A stretch of DNA of 39,809 nucleotides from positions 1 to 39,809 of the forward strand of contig JAEVEY010000125.1 of NCBI GenBank assembly GCA_016842045.1, given 5' to 3'. Below, piece after piece: positions 1 to 7,924 of the stretch. A program made the translations under genes and the position numbers. This DNA comes from Candidatus Thermoflexus sinensis (GTDB lineage Bacteria; Chloroflexota; Anaerolineae; Thermoflexales; Thermoflexaceae). Within the stretch, counting starts at the first letter, position 1. Every line of letters begins with the position of its first letter. The notes beneath the pieces were generated by a model, which worked only from the letters and a program-made list of their open reading frames with translations, made no database searches and was not told the origin of the DNA.

Positions 1-67
1 GTCGCGCGCCGAAGGCGCGCGACTCCCCCCCAAACCCCCAGGAGAAAACCAGCTGCGTAACTCCTAT
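1..67. repeat. Right part of a palindromic MITE-like repeat, family A
   Basis: This is the right-hand portion of a short repeat whose full copies begin TAGGAGTTACGCAGTT and end with its inverse. A GC-rich core hairpin (GCGCGCCGAAGGCGCGC) is followed by a C-run and the right terminal inverted repeat CTGCGTAACTCCTA at 53-66. The repeat abuts the trpA stop codon. The same end sequence recurs near 25061, 27471 and 27743, and as a variant near 32162 and 35136. The left end lies outside the window. Confidence 0.85.
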
Positions 68-876
68 CAAAAAGCCTCACCCGTGGCTTCTTGAAGGGTC
101 TGGATGAAAACAGATAAAGCCTCCTCCCTGAAACCGGAAGCTTCCCCCTGCTGGATCAGGGCGCTGCCGATCACCAGTCCATCCGCCTCCGGAGCCAGCA
201 CCCGAACGTGCTCCGGTCGGGAGATCCCGAATCCCAGCGCCACCGGCGCCCCGTTCGCCGCCCGGCGGGCTCGCCGCAAATGCGCCGCCACATCGGACGG
301 TAGCCGATCCCGCGCCCCGGTGATCCCGGTTACGGAGACCAGGTAAAGAAACCCGGTGGCGGTGGCGGCGATCCGGGCCAGCCGCTCATCCGGGGTGGTG
401 GGCGCGGCCAGGGGCACCCAGGCCAGGCCCGTCGCCCCCGCGGCCGCCCGCAGTTCCTCCGCTTCCTCCAGAGGAAGATCGGGAACGATCAGCCCATCGA
501 TCCCGGCCCGGACCGCCTCGTCGAGGAAGCGTGGGATCCCCCAGGCCAGGATCGGGTTCACATAGGTCATCAGGCACAACGGCTGCCTCACCCCGATTGC
601 CCGCAGCCGAGCGGCTGCCTCCAGCACGTGAGGCGTGCGCACCCTGTTCTCCAGCGCGCGCTGGGTTGCCCGCTGGATCACCGGGCCATCCGCCAGGGGA
701 TCCGAGAACGGCAGGCCCAGCTCGATAAGATCCGCACCGGCATGGGCCAGGGCCGCCACGATCCGGACCGACGCTTCCAGGTCCGGATAACCCATCGGCC
801 AGTAGAAGATCAACGCCGGACGCCCCTGCGCTCGGGCCCGGCGGAACGTTTCCTGCACCCTTTCGATCCCGTTCAT
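67..876 (-). CDS. trpA: Tryptophan synthase alpha subunit
   Basis: TrpA cleaves indole-3-glycerol phosphate to indole and glyceraldehyde 3-phosphate and passes indole to TrpB through the alpha2-beta2 tunnel. The 269-residue length is normal for the family. The catalytic Glu lies in [15 protein letters not shown] near residue 51, which also carries the catalytic Asp. The phosphate-binding region GITGARD and the C-terminal GFGIS and GLVIGSA motifs are present. The N-terminal strand reads [11 protein letters not shown] where most homologues have a form of FITAGDPD, a mild divergence. The ATG overlaps the trpB stop by 4 bp, so the two are translationally coupled. It is the last gene of the operon, and a family A repeat follows its stop immediately. 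Confidence 0.97.
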   Translation of the reverse strand: MNGIERVQETFRRARAQGRPALIFYWPMGYPDLEASVRIVAALAHAGADLIELGLPFSDPLADGPVIQRATQRALENRVRTPHVLEAAARLRAIGVRQPLCLMTYVNPILAWGIPRFLDEAVRAGIDGLIVPDLPLEEAEELRAAAGATGLAWVPLAAPTTPDERLARIAATATGFLYLVSVTGITGARDRLPSDVAAHLRRARRAANGAPVALGFGISRPEHVRVLAPEADGLVIGSALIQQGEASGFREEALSVFIQTLQEATGEAF

Positions 877-2129
877 GCTGATCCTCCACGGGCTTCACGG
901 CGGGCGGACGGGCTCTCCACCGCCTCGCCTTCCCCCAGGGCCTTCGCCACTGTCTCCAGATCTTTATCCCCCCGCCCCGAGAGGTTCACCAGGATCCACG
1001 CGCCCGGCCGCGCTCGCGCCAGGCGCATCGCCTCGGCCACCGCGTGAGCGGACTCCAGGGCAGGAAGGATCCCCTCCAGTCGCGCCAGCGCCTGGAAGGC
1101 GGCCAGTGCCTCCGCATCGGTGACCGCTGTATAGCGAACCCGCTTTTGATCCCGCAGCCAGGCGTGCTCCGGGCCGACGGCGGGATAATCCAGGCCGGCG
1201 GAGATCGAATGAGTGTCCAGGATCTGTCCCCACGGATCCTGGAGAACATACGTGCGCGTGCCGTGCAGAACCCCCACCCGGCCCCGGTCGCCGTCGGCAA
1301 AGCGGGCGGCGTGGCGGCCGCTCGGGATCCCCTCCCCGCCGGCCTCCACCCCCACCAGCTCCACCGGATCCTCCAGGAAGGCGGCGAAGAGGCCGATGGC
1401 GTTGCTGCCCCCACCCACACACGCCACCGCCGCATCCGGGAGCCGCCCGAACTGCTCCAGCATCTGCGCGCGGGCCTCCACCCCGATCACGGACTGGAAC
1501 GTGCGGACGATCAGGGGATAGGGATGCGGTCCCAGGGCGGAGCCCAGGAGATAATGCGTCGTCCGCACGTTCGTCACCCAGTCCCGGATCGCCTCATTGA
1601 TGGCGTCTTTCAACGTGCGAGATCCGGCATCCACCGGGCGCACCTCGGCGCCGAGCAGCCGCATGCGGAACACGTTCGGCCGCTGGCGGGCCATATCGGC
1701 CGTGCCCATGTAGATCACACATTCCAGGCCGAGGAGGGCACAGGCGGTCGCCGTGGCCACCCCGTGCTGGCCCGCTCCGGTCTCCGCCACCACCCGCCGC
1801 TTGCCCAGGCGCCGGGCCAGCAGGGCCTGGCCCAGGGCGTTGTTGATCTTATGGGCTCCGGTGTGAGCCAGATCCTCCCGCTTGAGGAGGATCCGCGCGC
1901 CCACCACCTCGCTCAGCCGCCGGGCCTCCGTCAGCGGCGTGGGCCGGCCGACATACGTGCGCAGCAGATGCTCGAACTCCCTCAGGAACTCCGGGTCCTT
2001 CACCGCCGCATCGAACGCCACCTCCAGCTCCTCGAGGGCGGGGATCAGGGTTTCGGGAACATACCGACCGCCATAGGGCCCAAAGTAGCCCCGGCGTTCC
2101 TGCACAGGGGGAGGAATCAGCCGGATCAT
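873..2129 (-). CDS. trpB: Tryptophan synthase beta subunit
   Basis: TrpB is the PLP enzyme that condenses indole with serine to give tryptophan. The 418 residues carry the PLP-lysine motif [13 protein letters not shown], the following ETGAGQHG, the phosphate-binding GGGSNAIG and the C-terminal SGRGDKD. The form is TrpB1, the type that partners TrpA. About 27 polar residues extend past the SGRGDKD region, slightly longer than most. The stop overlaps the trpA start by 4 bp. Upstream it is separated from trpF by 386 bp of repeat DNA, unlike the tight spacing in the trpD-trpC and trpF-trpC parts of the operon. Confidence 0.97.
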   Translation of the reverse strand: MIRLIPPPVQERRGYFGPYGGRYVPETLIPALEELEVAFDAAVKDPEFLREFEHLLRTYVGRPTPLTEARRLSEVVGARILLKREDLAHTGAHKINNALGQALLARRLGKRRVVAETGAGQHGVATATACALLGLECVIYMGTADMARQRPNVFRMRLLGAEVRPVDAGSRTLKDAINEAIRDWVTNVRTTHYLLGSALGPHPYPLIVRTFQSVIGVEARAQMLEQFGRLPDAAVACVGGGSNAIGLFAAFLEDPVELVGVEAGGEGIPSGRHAARFADGDRGRVGVLHGTRTYVLQDPWGQILDTHSISAGLDYPAVGPEHAWLRDQKRVRYTAVTDAEALAAFQALARLEGILPALESAHAVAEAMRLARARPGAWILVNLSGRGDKDLETVAKALGEGEAVESPSARREARGGSA

Positions 2130-2235
2130 CGAACCTCCATAGGCCCAAAAGGCTTCGCTCGACTGGTCCGAGGGCGAGCCTCCCAGCCCGTCGGATCGGT
2201 TGAGAGACGCGCCTTCCCGTTATCTGGTTGAGAGC

Positions 2236-2422
2236 AGGGCACGTCAGTGCCTGTTCTCTTTTTGGAAACACTTAGACGGGCACTCCGATTCGTGCCCTAC
2301 TACAAACAGGTTTTTGTTCGTAGTCGGGCACGTCAGTGCCCGTCCTTTTTGTGCACGCCTATGACGGGCACTCCGCTTCGCTCCGTGCCCGACTACGAAC
2401 AAAGGGCTTTTCCTGTTCGTAG
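2236..2422. repeat. Two tandem units of repeat family C
   Basis: Unit one spans about 2236-2310 and unit two about 2316-2422. Each contains a GGGCACGTCAGTGCC-type palindrome, a short T-run, and a second palindrome built from GACGGGCACTCCG and its complement CGTGCCC. Unit two is closely matched, in the inverse orientation, by 5737-5816 between trpG and trpE. The units read as mobile or expanded intergenic palindromes rather than genes. Confidence 0.75.
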
Positions 2423-2513
2423 TGCTCCCTCCAGATTTGATTTTTGGTTTTGGTCCCCTGGGGGTTTGGGGGCGAGCCGGGCGCCGAAGGCGCCCGGCTC
2501 GCCCCCAAAATCT
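2423..2513. repeat. Chimeric repeat: family B end joined to a family A-like hairpin
   Basis: Positions 2423-2460 match the left 38 bp of the family B element at 18824 almost exactly (TGCTCCCTCCAGATTTG, then a T-rich stretch and GGTCCCCTGG). The rest of family B is missing. In its place is a long hairpin with arms GCCGGGCGCC and GGCGCCCGGC around GAA, flanked by GGGGGCGA and its complement, like the core of family A. On the minus strand the hairpin directly follows the trpF stop and could act as a weak terminator or an RNA-stabilising element. Confidence 0.65.
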
Positions 2514-2515
2514 CT

Positions 2516-3181
2516 TCAAAGGCTTTGAAACGCCGCCCGCGCGCGGGCCACAAAAGCCCGCACCTTCTCCGGATCTTTCCGCCCGGGCTCCCGCTCCACA
2601 CCGGAGGAGACATCGACCCCCCACGGCCGGACCCGCAGGATCGCTTCCGCCACATTCTCAGGGGTCAATCCGCCGCTGAGTAACAATCGATACCTTCGCG
2701 CCCAGGCCGCGGCCGTCTCCCAGTCTGCCACCCGCCCGGTTCCGCCATAGGCCACCGGATGCCATGCATCCACCCCCAGGGTCGGCCCGTCCGGCAGCCG
2801 TCCGCAGTAGGGCTCCGGATCCGGGGGATCCCCTGACCCCCTTTCCGGAGCCGAAGCGCGCAGGCGCAGCACCTTATACGCGCGGTCCGCCAGAGCGGCC
2901 ATCACCTCCGGGGGTTCCTCTCCGTGAAGCTGTGCCCAATCCAGACCGATGGCCTCCATCCACGCCTGGACCCGGTGAACCGGCGCGTTGACGAACACCC
3001 CCACCAGCCGGATCGAGGGGGCTTCCCGGCGGATCGCGGCCGCGATGGCGGCCGCTTGCTCCGGGGGAATGAACCGGGGGCTTTTCGGATAGAACACGAA
3101 GCCCAGGGCATCCGCCCCCGCCGTGACCGCGAGCCGCGCATCTTCCAGGCTGGTGATGCCACAGATTTTCACGAACCCCAT
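2516..3181 (-). CDS. trpF: Phosphoribosylanthranilate isomerase
   Basis: TrpF carries out the Amadori rearrangement of phosphoribosylanthranilate to CdRP. The 221-residue barrel has the catalytic Cys in VKICGITSLEDA near residue 7, the ALGFVFYPKSPRF strand, YGGTGRVADW, and the phosphate-binding LSGGLTPENV and GVDVSSGVE motifs at its C-terminus. Length and motifs are normal. It starts 13 bp after trpC. Its stop is followed by the 386 bp repeat-filled gap before trpB. Confidence 0.96.
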   Translation of the reverse strand: MGFVKICGITSLEDARLAVTAGADALGFVFYPKSPRFIPPEQAAAIAAAIRREAPSIRLVGVFVNAPVHRVQAWMEAIGLDWAQLHGEEPPEVMAALADRAYKVLRLRASAPERGSGDPPDPEPYCGRLPDGPTLGVDAWHPVAYGGTGRVADWETAAAWARRYRLLLSGGLTPENVAEAILRVRPWGVDVSSGVEREPGRKDPEKVRAFVARARAAFQSL

Positions 3182-3194
3182 CGACAGGCCCCCT

Positions 3195-4004
3195 TCAACC
3201 GATCAGCTTCCGCACCTCCCGGGCCGCCGCTTCGAAGTCGAAGCCGTCCGGGCGCGCGCCCGCCTCCATCAGCGCCTCGCCGATCAGCACCGCATCGTAA
3301 CCCAGGGCGGCCATCTCCCGGAGATCCTCGGGGGATCGCAGGCCGCTCTCCGCAACCGTTCGAATCCCGGCCGGGATGTGAGGCCGCAGTCGCGCGGATA
3401 CGGTTCGATCCACCCGCAAAGTATGGAGATCCCGGTGATTGACCCCAATCACCCGCGCGCCGGCCTTCAGCGCCTGCTCCAGTTCCTCCTCCCGGTGGAC
3501 TTCCACCAGGGCGGTCATCCCCAGGGCGTGCGACAGCGCGATGAGATCGGCCAGCCGGGCCGGGTCCAGGGCGGCGACAAGGAGGAGCACGGCATCCGCC
3601 CCAGCTGCCCGGGCCTCGTAGATGTGATAGGGATCCAGGATGAAGTCCTTGCGCAGGAGGGGGACCTCTGGAAGGGCCCGGCGGACCGCCTCCAGGTGGG
3701 CCAGGTCCCCCTGGAAGAATCGGGCCTCGGTGAGCACAGAGAGGGCGGAGGCTCCCGCCTGAACATAGGTGTGGGCCAGGGTGACCGGATCGACGGTCGG
3801 GGCGATCGCCCCTCGGGAGGGGGAGGCTCGCTTGATCTCGGCGATCAGGGCAGGCCGATCCCCGCGTCGGGCCAGGGCGGCGGCGAAATCCCGGGCCGGC
3901 GGGGCAGCCTCCGCCTCGGCCCGCACCACCGTTAGCGGGCGCCTCCGCCTTTGTCCGGCCAGCTCTTCCTGTTTCCAGGCCAGGATCTTCTCGAGCACCG
4001 ACAT
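3195..4004 (-). CDS. trpC: Indole-3-glycerol phosphate synthase
   Basis: TrpC closes the indole ring from CdRP. The barrel carries IAEIKRASPSRG (catalytic Lys), LRKDFILDPYHIYEARAAGADAVLL in its central part, the EVH strand, GVNHRDLHTL, VAESGL and the final VLIGEALM. The ATG at 4004 is chosen because the protein then begins MSVLEKILAWKQEE, the usual family start, and lies one base beyond the trpD stop with an AGGGA-type ribosome site. A start 36 bp further upstream would run into trpD and add residues unlike the family. From 4004 the product is 269 aa. Confidence 0.95.
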   Translation of the reverse strand: MSVLEKILAWKQEELAGQRRRRPLTVVRAEAEAAPPARDFAAALARRGDRPALIAEIKRASPSRGAIAPTVDPVTLAHTYVQAGASALSVLTEARFFQGDLAHLEAVRRALPEVPLLRKDFILDPYHIYEARAAGADAVLLLVAALDPARLADLIALSHALGMTALVEVHREEELEQALKAGARVIGVNHRDLHTLRVDRTVSARLRPHIPAGIRTVAESGLRSPEDLREMAALGYDAVLIGEALMEAGARPDGFDFEAAAREVRKLIG

Positions 4005-4005
4005 C

Positions 4006-5031
4006 TTAATTTCCCTGAGCGAGTGACCGGGTGTAAGCAACGTAGGACTCCAGGACGGCCAGCGCTGCCCCGCTCGTCAGGGCCTGCTCGGCCCGTGCCA
4101 GGCCCTCCCGGAGATCCTCTACCTGATCGGCCGCCCGCAGCGCGAAAGCGGCGTTCAGCAGGACCGCGGTGCGGAGCGGGCCGTTCTCCTGGCCCTGGAA
4201 CAGCGCCCGCAGCCGCCGGGCGTTCTCCTCCGGGGTGGCACCGCGAAGGGCGTCCATGGGGGCCCGGGGGATACCGTAATCGGCGGGGTCGAAGATCCAG
4301 GTGCGGACTCGACCTTCCACGTATTCCGCCACCCGGGTTGGCCCGACGGGCGTGACCTCATCGACGTTGCCCACGCCGCAGATCACAAAAGCGTGCCGGC
4401 TGCCGAGGGCGCCCAGCACCTCAGCCAGCGGCTCAACGAGATCGGGGTTAAACACGCCCGTTACCTGATAAGGCACCTCGGCCGGGTTGCAGAGCGGCCC
4501 CAGGATGTTGAAGATCGTGCGGACGCCGATCTCCCGGCGGGGGCCGATGGCGTGCCTCATGGCGGGATGGAAAGCCGGGGCGAACAGGAAAGCGAACCCG
4601 ATTTCCTGCAGCGCCCGCGCCGCCTGCTCTGGGGTGAGGGTGAGCTCCGCGCCCAGGGCCGCCAGGAGATCCGCGCTGCCGCTGGGGCTGGAGACGGCGC
4701 GGTTGCCGTGCTTGGCCACCGGCACCCCCGCTCCCGCCACGACGAAGGCGGCGGCCGTGGAGAGGTTAAAGGTGCGAGCTCCATCACCCCCCGTGCCGCA
4801 GGTGTCCACCGCCAGGCCATCATAGGGCACCCGTTGCATCGCGCGGCGCATCGCCCGGGCGCATCCCACGATCTCCGGGATCGTCTCCCCTTTCATCCGC
4901 AGGGCGATCAGGAAAGCGCCGATCTGGGCCGGAGTGGCCTCCCCCGCCATGATCGCCCCCATCGCCGCCTCGGCTTCCTCCATCGACAGATCCTCCCGCT
5001 TGACCAGCCTGGCAATCGCCTCCCGGATCAT
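4006..5031 (-). CDS. trpD: Anthranilate phosphoribosyltransferase
   Basis: TrpD transfers phosphoribose from PRPP to anthranilate. The 341 residues show the PRPP loop [17 protein letters not shown], the [21 protein letters not shown] anthranilate-site region and [13 protein letters not shown], all typical of the family. The length is normal and there is no fusion to TrpG, which is a separate gene here. The ATG overlaps the trpG stop by 4 bp. The stop is one base from the trpC start, so trpG-trpD-trpC form a coupled block. Confidence 0.97.
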   Translation of the reverse strand: MIREAIARLVKREDLSMEEAEAAMGAIMAGEATPAQIGAFLIALRMKGETIPEIVGCARAMRRAMQRVPYDGLAVDTCGTGGDGARTFNLSTAAAFVVAGAGVPVAKHGNRAVSSPSGSADLLAALGAELTLTPEQAARALQEIGFAFLFAPAFHPAMRHAIGPRREIGVRTIFNILGPLCNPAEVPYQVTGVFNPDLVEPLAEVLGALGSRHAFVICGVGNVDEVTPVGPTRVAEYVEGRVRTWIFDPADYGIPRAPMDALRGATPEENARRLRALFQGQENGPLRTAVLLNAAFALRAADQVEDLREGLARAEQALTSGAALAVLESYVAYTRSLAQGN

Positions 5032-5681
5032 CGTCCACCTCCTGCACTAAGCTGAGACTTTGCCTGTCCGTGAAGAGTGGTCAGGTGACCAGCGTATCCT
5101 CCAAGGACCAGGAAATTCCGGAGCAGGCGCAACCCCTCCGGCGTAAGGACCGATTCTGGATGGAACTGCACGCCGAAAGTGGGGTGAACCCGATGCCGCA
5201 GAGCCATGATTTCACCCTCGGGCGTGCGGGCGGTGACCTCCAGGACCTCGGGGAGCGGTTCGGTCACCAGAAGGGAATGGTAACGGCCCGCCATGAACGG
5301 GTTCGGCAGACCGTCGAAGAGGCCCCGGCCGTTGTGCAAAACCGGGGAGGCCTTGCCGTGCATCAGCCGCCCCGCCCGAACCACCCGGCCGCCGAAGGCG
5401 GCGGCGATGGCCTGATGTCCCAGGCAGACCCCCAGGATGGGGACCCGGCCGCTCAGCGCACGGATCACCGGGATCGTCACGCCTGCCTCCTCGGGCCGCC
5501 CCGGCCCGGGCGAGATCACGATGGCGGAAGGCTGCAGCTCGATGATCTCTTCCACATCCATCGCATCGTTCCGGATGACCCGGAGCGGCACATCCGCGCG
5601 CCCGCCCTCCAGGAGCAGCTGGCCCAGGAGCTGAACCAGGTTGTAAGTGAACGAATCGTAGTTATCAATAACCAGGAGCAT
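5028..5681 (-). CDS. trpG: Anthranilate synthase glutamine amidotransferase subunit
   Basis: This class I glutaminase feeds ammonia to TrpE. The motifs are the N-terminal [14 protein letters not shown], the [11 protein letters not shown] oxyanion region, the nucleophile Cys in GVCLGHQA, and the His-Glu pair in [13 protein letters not shown]. The ATG at 5681 is preferred over an in-frame ATG 30 bp upstream because it has a strong AGGAGGG site 6 nt before it and the protein then starts [10 protein letters not shown], as in homologues. The same type of subunit can serve folate synthesis (PabA), but the position between trpE and trpD argues for the tryptophan role. Confidence 0.95.
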   Translation of the reverse strand: MLLVIDNYDSFTYNLVQLLGQLLLEGGRADVPLRVIRNDAMDVEEIIELQPSAIVISPGPGRPEEAGVTIPVIRALSGRVPILGVCLGHQAIAAAFGGRVVRAGRLMHGKASPVLHNGRGLFDGLPNPFMAGRYHSLLVTEPLPEVLEVTARTPEGEIMALRHRVHPTFGVQFHPESVLTPEGLRLLRNFLVLGGYAGHLTTLHGQAKSQLSAGGGR

Positions 5682-5736
5682 CTCAGCCCTCCTCATCCCG
5701 GATGGATCCACTCTTCACGCTGAACGGGACACATCC

Positions 5737-5816
5737 CTACGAGCGAAAAGCCCTTTGTTCGTAGTAGGGCACGAAGCAAAGCGGAGTGCCCGTTATACCT
5801 GCTCAAAAAGAACGGG
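5737..5816. repeat. Family C repeat unit that includes the end of trpE
   Basis: On the plus strand this reads like the complement of the second unit at 2316-2422: an AAAGCCCTTTGTTCGTAGT block, GGGCACG, GCGGAGTGCCCGT, then a run ending AAAAAGAACGGG. About 80 bp align with few differences. Positions 5793-5816 are also the last codons and stop of trpE, so the repeat supplies or has replaced the trpE 3' end. Confidence 0.75.
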
Positions 5817-7277
5817 GGCTTCATGGGCTTCCTCAACCGCCAGCTGCATCGCCCGGGCCTTGTTCCGCGTTTCCTCCTCCTCCCGCTCGGGGATCGAATC
5901 CGCCACGATCCCCGCTCCCGCCTGCACAATGGCCGTGTTCCCCTGCACCATCACCGTGCGAATGGTGATGCACCAGTCGGCGTTCCCCCGGGGATCGAAA
6001 TATCCCACGCCGCCGGCGTAAGGCCCGCGCGCGGCCCCCTCCAGCTCGGCGATGATCTCCATCGCCCGCACCTTGGGAGCCCCCGAGACCGTCCCTGCGG
6101 GGAAGGCGGCCGCCAGGGCGTCAAAGGCATCGCAATCGGAGCGCAACCGCCCGCGGACCGTGGAGACCAGGTGCATCACGTGGGAATAGCGTTCCACGGT
6201 CATAAACTCCTCCACCCGCACCGTCCCGTAGGCGCACACCCTCCCCAGATCGTTGCGGCCGAGATCCACCAGCATCACGTGCTCGGCCTGCTCCTTGGGA
6301 TCCATCCGGAGCTCCGCCTCCAGCGCCTGATCCTCTTCTGCAGTCCGGCCCCGGGGCCGCGTCCCGGCGATCGGCCGGATCGTCGCCTCGCCATCCTCCA
6401 CGCGCACCAGCATCTCCGGCGACGCGCCGATCAGGGCCAGATCCTCGCCGTTCCGCCCCAGGCCGGGCAGATGGAGGAAGAACAGATAGGGGGAAGGGTT
6501 CAGGCGGCGCAACGTCCGATAAATGGCAAAGGGCGAGACCGCGATCGGCCGGCTCCAGCGTCGGGCGAGGACGATCTGAAAAGCGTCCCCGGCCGCGATA
6601 TAGGCTTTCGCCGCCCGCACCATGGCATGGAAGCGATCCGCATCGGTGTGCGCGCGCCATGGGGCGGCATCGCGTGACCGGCGAGCGGGAGCGGCGTCCG
6701 GCGGGGGAGGATTCTTCAGGCGTTGCAGAAGTTCGGCCAGACGATCCTCCGCTTCCTGCTCCCTTCCGGGCTCCGTCAGGCTGAACATGGAGAGGGTCTG
6801 GGTCACGTGATCAAAGGCCAGCAGGATCTCCACCTGCATCAGGATCGCGTCCGGGAACGCCAGGCCCGCATCGGGCGCGCGGGGCACCCGATCGAAGAAG
6901 GCCGCCATCTCATAGCTCAGGTAGCCGGCCAGCCCGCCGATGAAGCGCGGCCAGGGTTCCCCAGCGCGCTCCAGGGCCATCGCCGCCATGGCCTCCCGCC
7001 AGATGGCGAAGGGATGGATCCGGCGCAGATCGTAGACCCGGCGTCCCTGGACCCCGATCTCCTCCATTTGATCCCCATCCACGCGATAGATCGCCCGGGG
7101 CATCAGGCCAATGAAGGAATATCGGGCCAGGTAAGCGCCGCCCTCCACGCTTTCGAACAGGAACGAGGGGCCCTGAGGGCGCAGCGCCTGATACAGACGG
7201 ATGGGCGTCCACAGATCAGCGGGCATCGTTCGGCAGACCACGCGCATCCGTGACGGGACGCGAACCGCGTTTTCCAT
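5793..7277 (-). CDS. trpE: Anthranilate synthase component I
   Basis: TrpE makes anthranilate from chorismate with ammonia from TrpG. The 494 residues contain an LFES-type feedback motif near residue 41 (homologous to LLES of Trp-inhibited enzymes), GDAFQIVLARRW, PSPYLFFLHL, IGASPEMLVR with IRPIAGTRPRG, the DLGRNDLGRV loop and FPAGTVSGAPKVRAMEII. This suggests an active, tryptophan-inhibited enzyme. The ATG has GGAGG 6 nt upstream. It is the first gene of the operon, about 40 bp after the T-box terminator. The last seven residues and the stop fall inside a family C repeat, so the extreme C-terminus is probably not ancestral. Confidence 0.96.
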   Translation of the reverse strand: MENAVRVPSRMRVVCRTMPADLWTPIRLYQALRPQGPSFLFESVEGGAYLARYSFIGLMPRAIYRVDGDQMEEIGVQGRRVYDLRRIHPFAIWREAMAAMALERAGEPWPRFIGGLAGYLSYEMAAFFDRVPRAPDAGLAFPDAILMQVEILLAFDHVTQTLSMFSLTEPGREQEAEDRLAELLQRLKNPPPPDAAPARRSRDAAPWRAHTDADRFHAMVRAAKAYIAAGDAFQIVLARRWSRPIAVSPFAIYRTLRRLNPSPYLFFLHLPGLGRNGEDLALIGASPEMLVRVEDGEATIRPIAGTRPRGRTAEEDQALEAELRMDPKEQAEHVMLVDLGRNDLGRVCAYGTVRVEEFMTVERYSHVMHLVSTVRGRLRSDCDAFDALAAAFPAGTVSGAPKVRAMEIIAELEGAARGPYAGGVGYFDPRGNADWCITIRTVMVQGNTAIVQAGAGIVADSIPEREEEETRNKARAMQLAVEEAHEAPVLFEQV

Positions 7278-7314
7278 GGAGAACCTCCGGTTTTAAACAG
7301 GACCGGTGCCGGGC

Positions 7315-7360
7315 GAATATAAAAAAGGCGCCCGTCCCTCGCTGAGGGACGGGCGCCTTT
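7315..7360 (-). terminator. Intrinsic terminator of the trp T-box leader
   Basis: A near-perfect hairpin of AAAGGCGCCCGTCCCTC and its complement, with a 3-nt loop, is followed by a run of T on the minus strand. Its 5' arm includes the CCCGT and CCCTC bases needed for the antiterminator, so the two structures are mutually exclusive. Confidence 0.93.
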
Positions 7361-7690
7361 GAGGCCCCGTGGTGCCACCCTCCTGAGGCCGGCCTGCGCA
7401 GTCCTTTCAGGAAACAAAACACCCTCGCCCGTGAGGCGAGGGTGTTGGCGCTGGCCAGCCCCACTCTTTCGCGGGGACGGGATGGCTTTCCATCCGATCC
7501 CCTCCGCCCAGATAACGGTGGCGACTCCGGCCAGGACTACTATGGGCGAGATCCGCCCGGTTCGTCCGGCGACTCCCGGGCCCATTCAGCCCCGGCGTGC
7601 GCAGCGGGCTTCCACCTTCCCCCGCCTCTCTGGGCGCCGGCCCGAGGCCTACTCCTCCCGTTCATCGTCTTTCGAGAAGGCTTGATTTTG
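7318..7690 (-). promoter_or_regulatory. T-box leader sensing tRNA-Trp, upstream of trpE
   Basis: The transcribed strand holds the classic parts of a T-box riboswitch in order. They are an AGTA specifier-loop partner just after the promoter, an AG bulge and a GGTG loop in Stem I, then GAA followed by the codon TGG (7584-7582), and finally the T-box AGGGTGGCACCACGGG (complement of 7366-7381). The antiterminator forms as GAGGG and ACGGG paired with CCCGT and CCCTC around the 7-nt bulge TGGCACC. The specifier TGG is the Trp codon. The bulge base C would pair with G73, the usual discriminator of bacterial tRNA-Trp. Uncharged tRNA-Trp should therefore switch the operon on. Confidence 0.93.
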
Positions 7691-7696
7691 CATATA

Positions 7697-7725
7697 ACTA
7701 TACGCACTTCCCCCTGCTTTGTCAA
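7697..7725 (-). promoter_or_regulatory. Sigma70-type promoter of the trp operon
   Basis: On the minus strand TTGACA (7725-7720) and TATAGT (7702-7697) are separated by exactly 17 bp. The start would fall near 7690, just before the AGTA element of the T-box leader. The perfect -35 box and ideal spacing make this the strongest promoter visible in the window. Confidence 0.85.
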
Positions 7726-7862
7726 TTGGCGGTAAGGGCAGGGAGTGGACCCGCGCCCCCTACGAAACATCGCTCCCCTTCCTCCGGGGGAGCTCCGAAA
7801 ACACCCCGTGACTTTAGAACTATCCCATAATGCTGGGAAGACAATAGGATGAAGTGGGAGCG

Positions 7863-7891
7863 TTCGACTGGCCGATGTGGCATAGTAGTAT
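7863..7891 (+). promoter_or_regulatory. Candidate promoter of the SLC13-type transporter
   Basis: TTCGAC (7863-7868) and TAGTAT (7886-7891) are 17 bp apart and end 33 bp before the GTG start of the transporter. Both boxes are imperfect, so this is only a candidate. Confidence 0.4.
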
Positions 7892-7924
7892 TAGAGTGTC
7901 GATCCACTTCGTCCGGGAGGACGG

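Larger units (their letters stand above)
2130..2515. other. Repeat-filled gap between trpF and trpB
   Basis: No gene is visible here. The stretch holds two units of repeat family C, one end of a family B element (2423-2439 onward) and a long GC hairpin like the family A core. Because it lies inside the trp transcription unit, any transcript reaching trpB and trpA must pass through these hairpins. Confidence 0.8.

Noticed and set aside
1044-2231. Open frame of about 395 codons on the plus strand, antisense to trpB
   Set aside because: Composition is typical of an antisense GC frame, and trpB on the other strand is complete.
2236-5816. CRISPR array in the repeated palindromes
   Set aside because: Units are few, irregularly spaced, differ in length and have no unique spacers. 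No cas gene is present.
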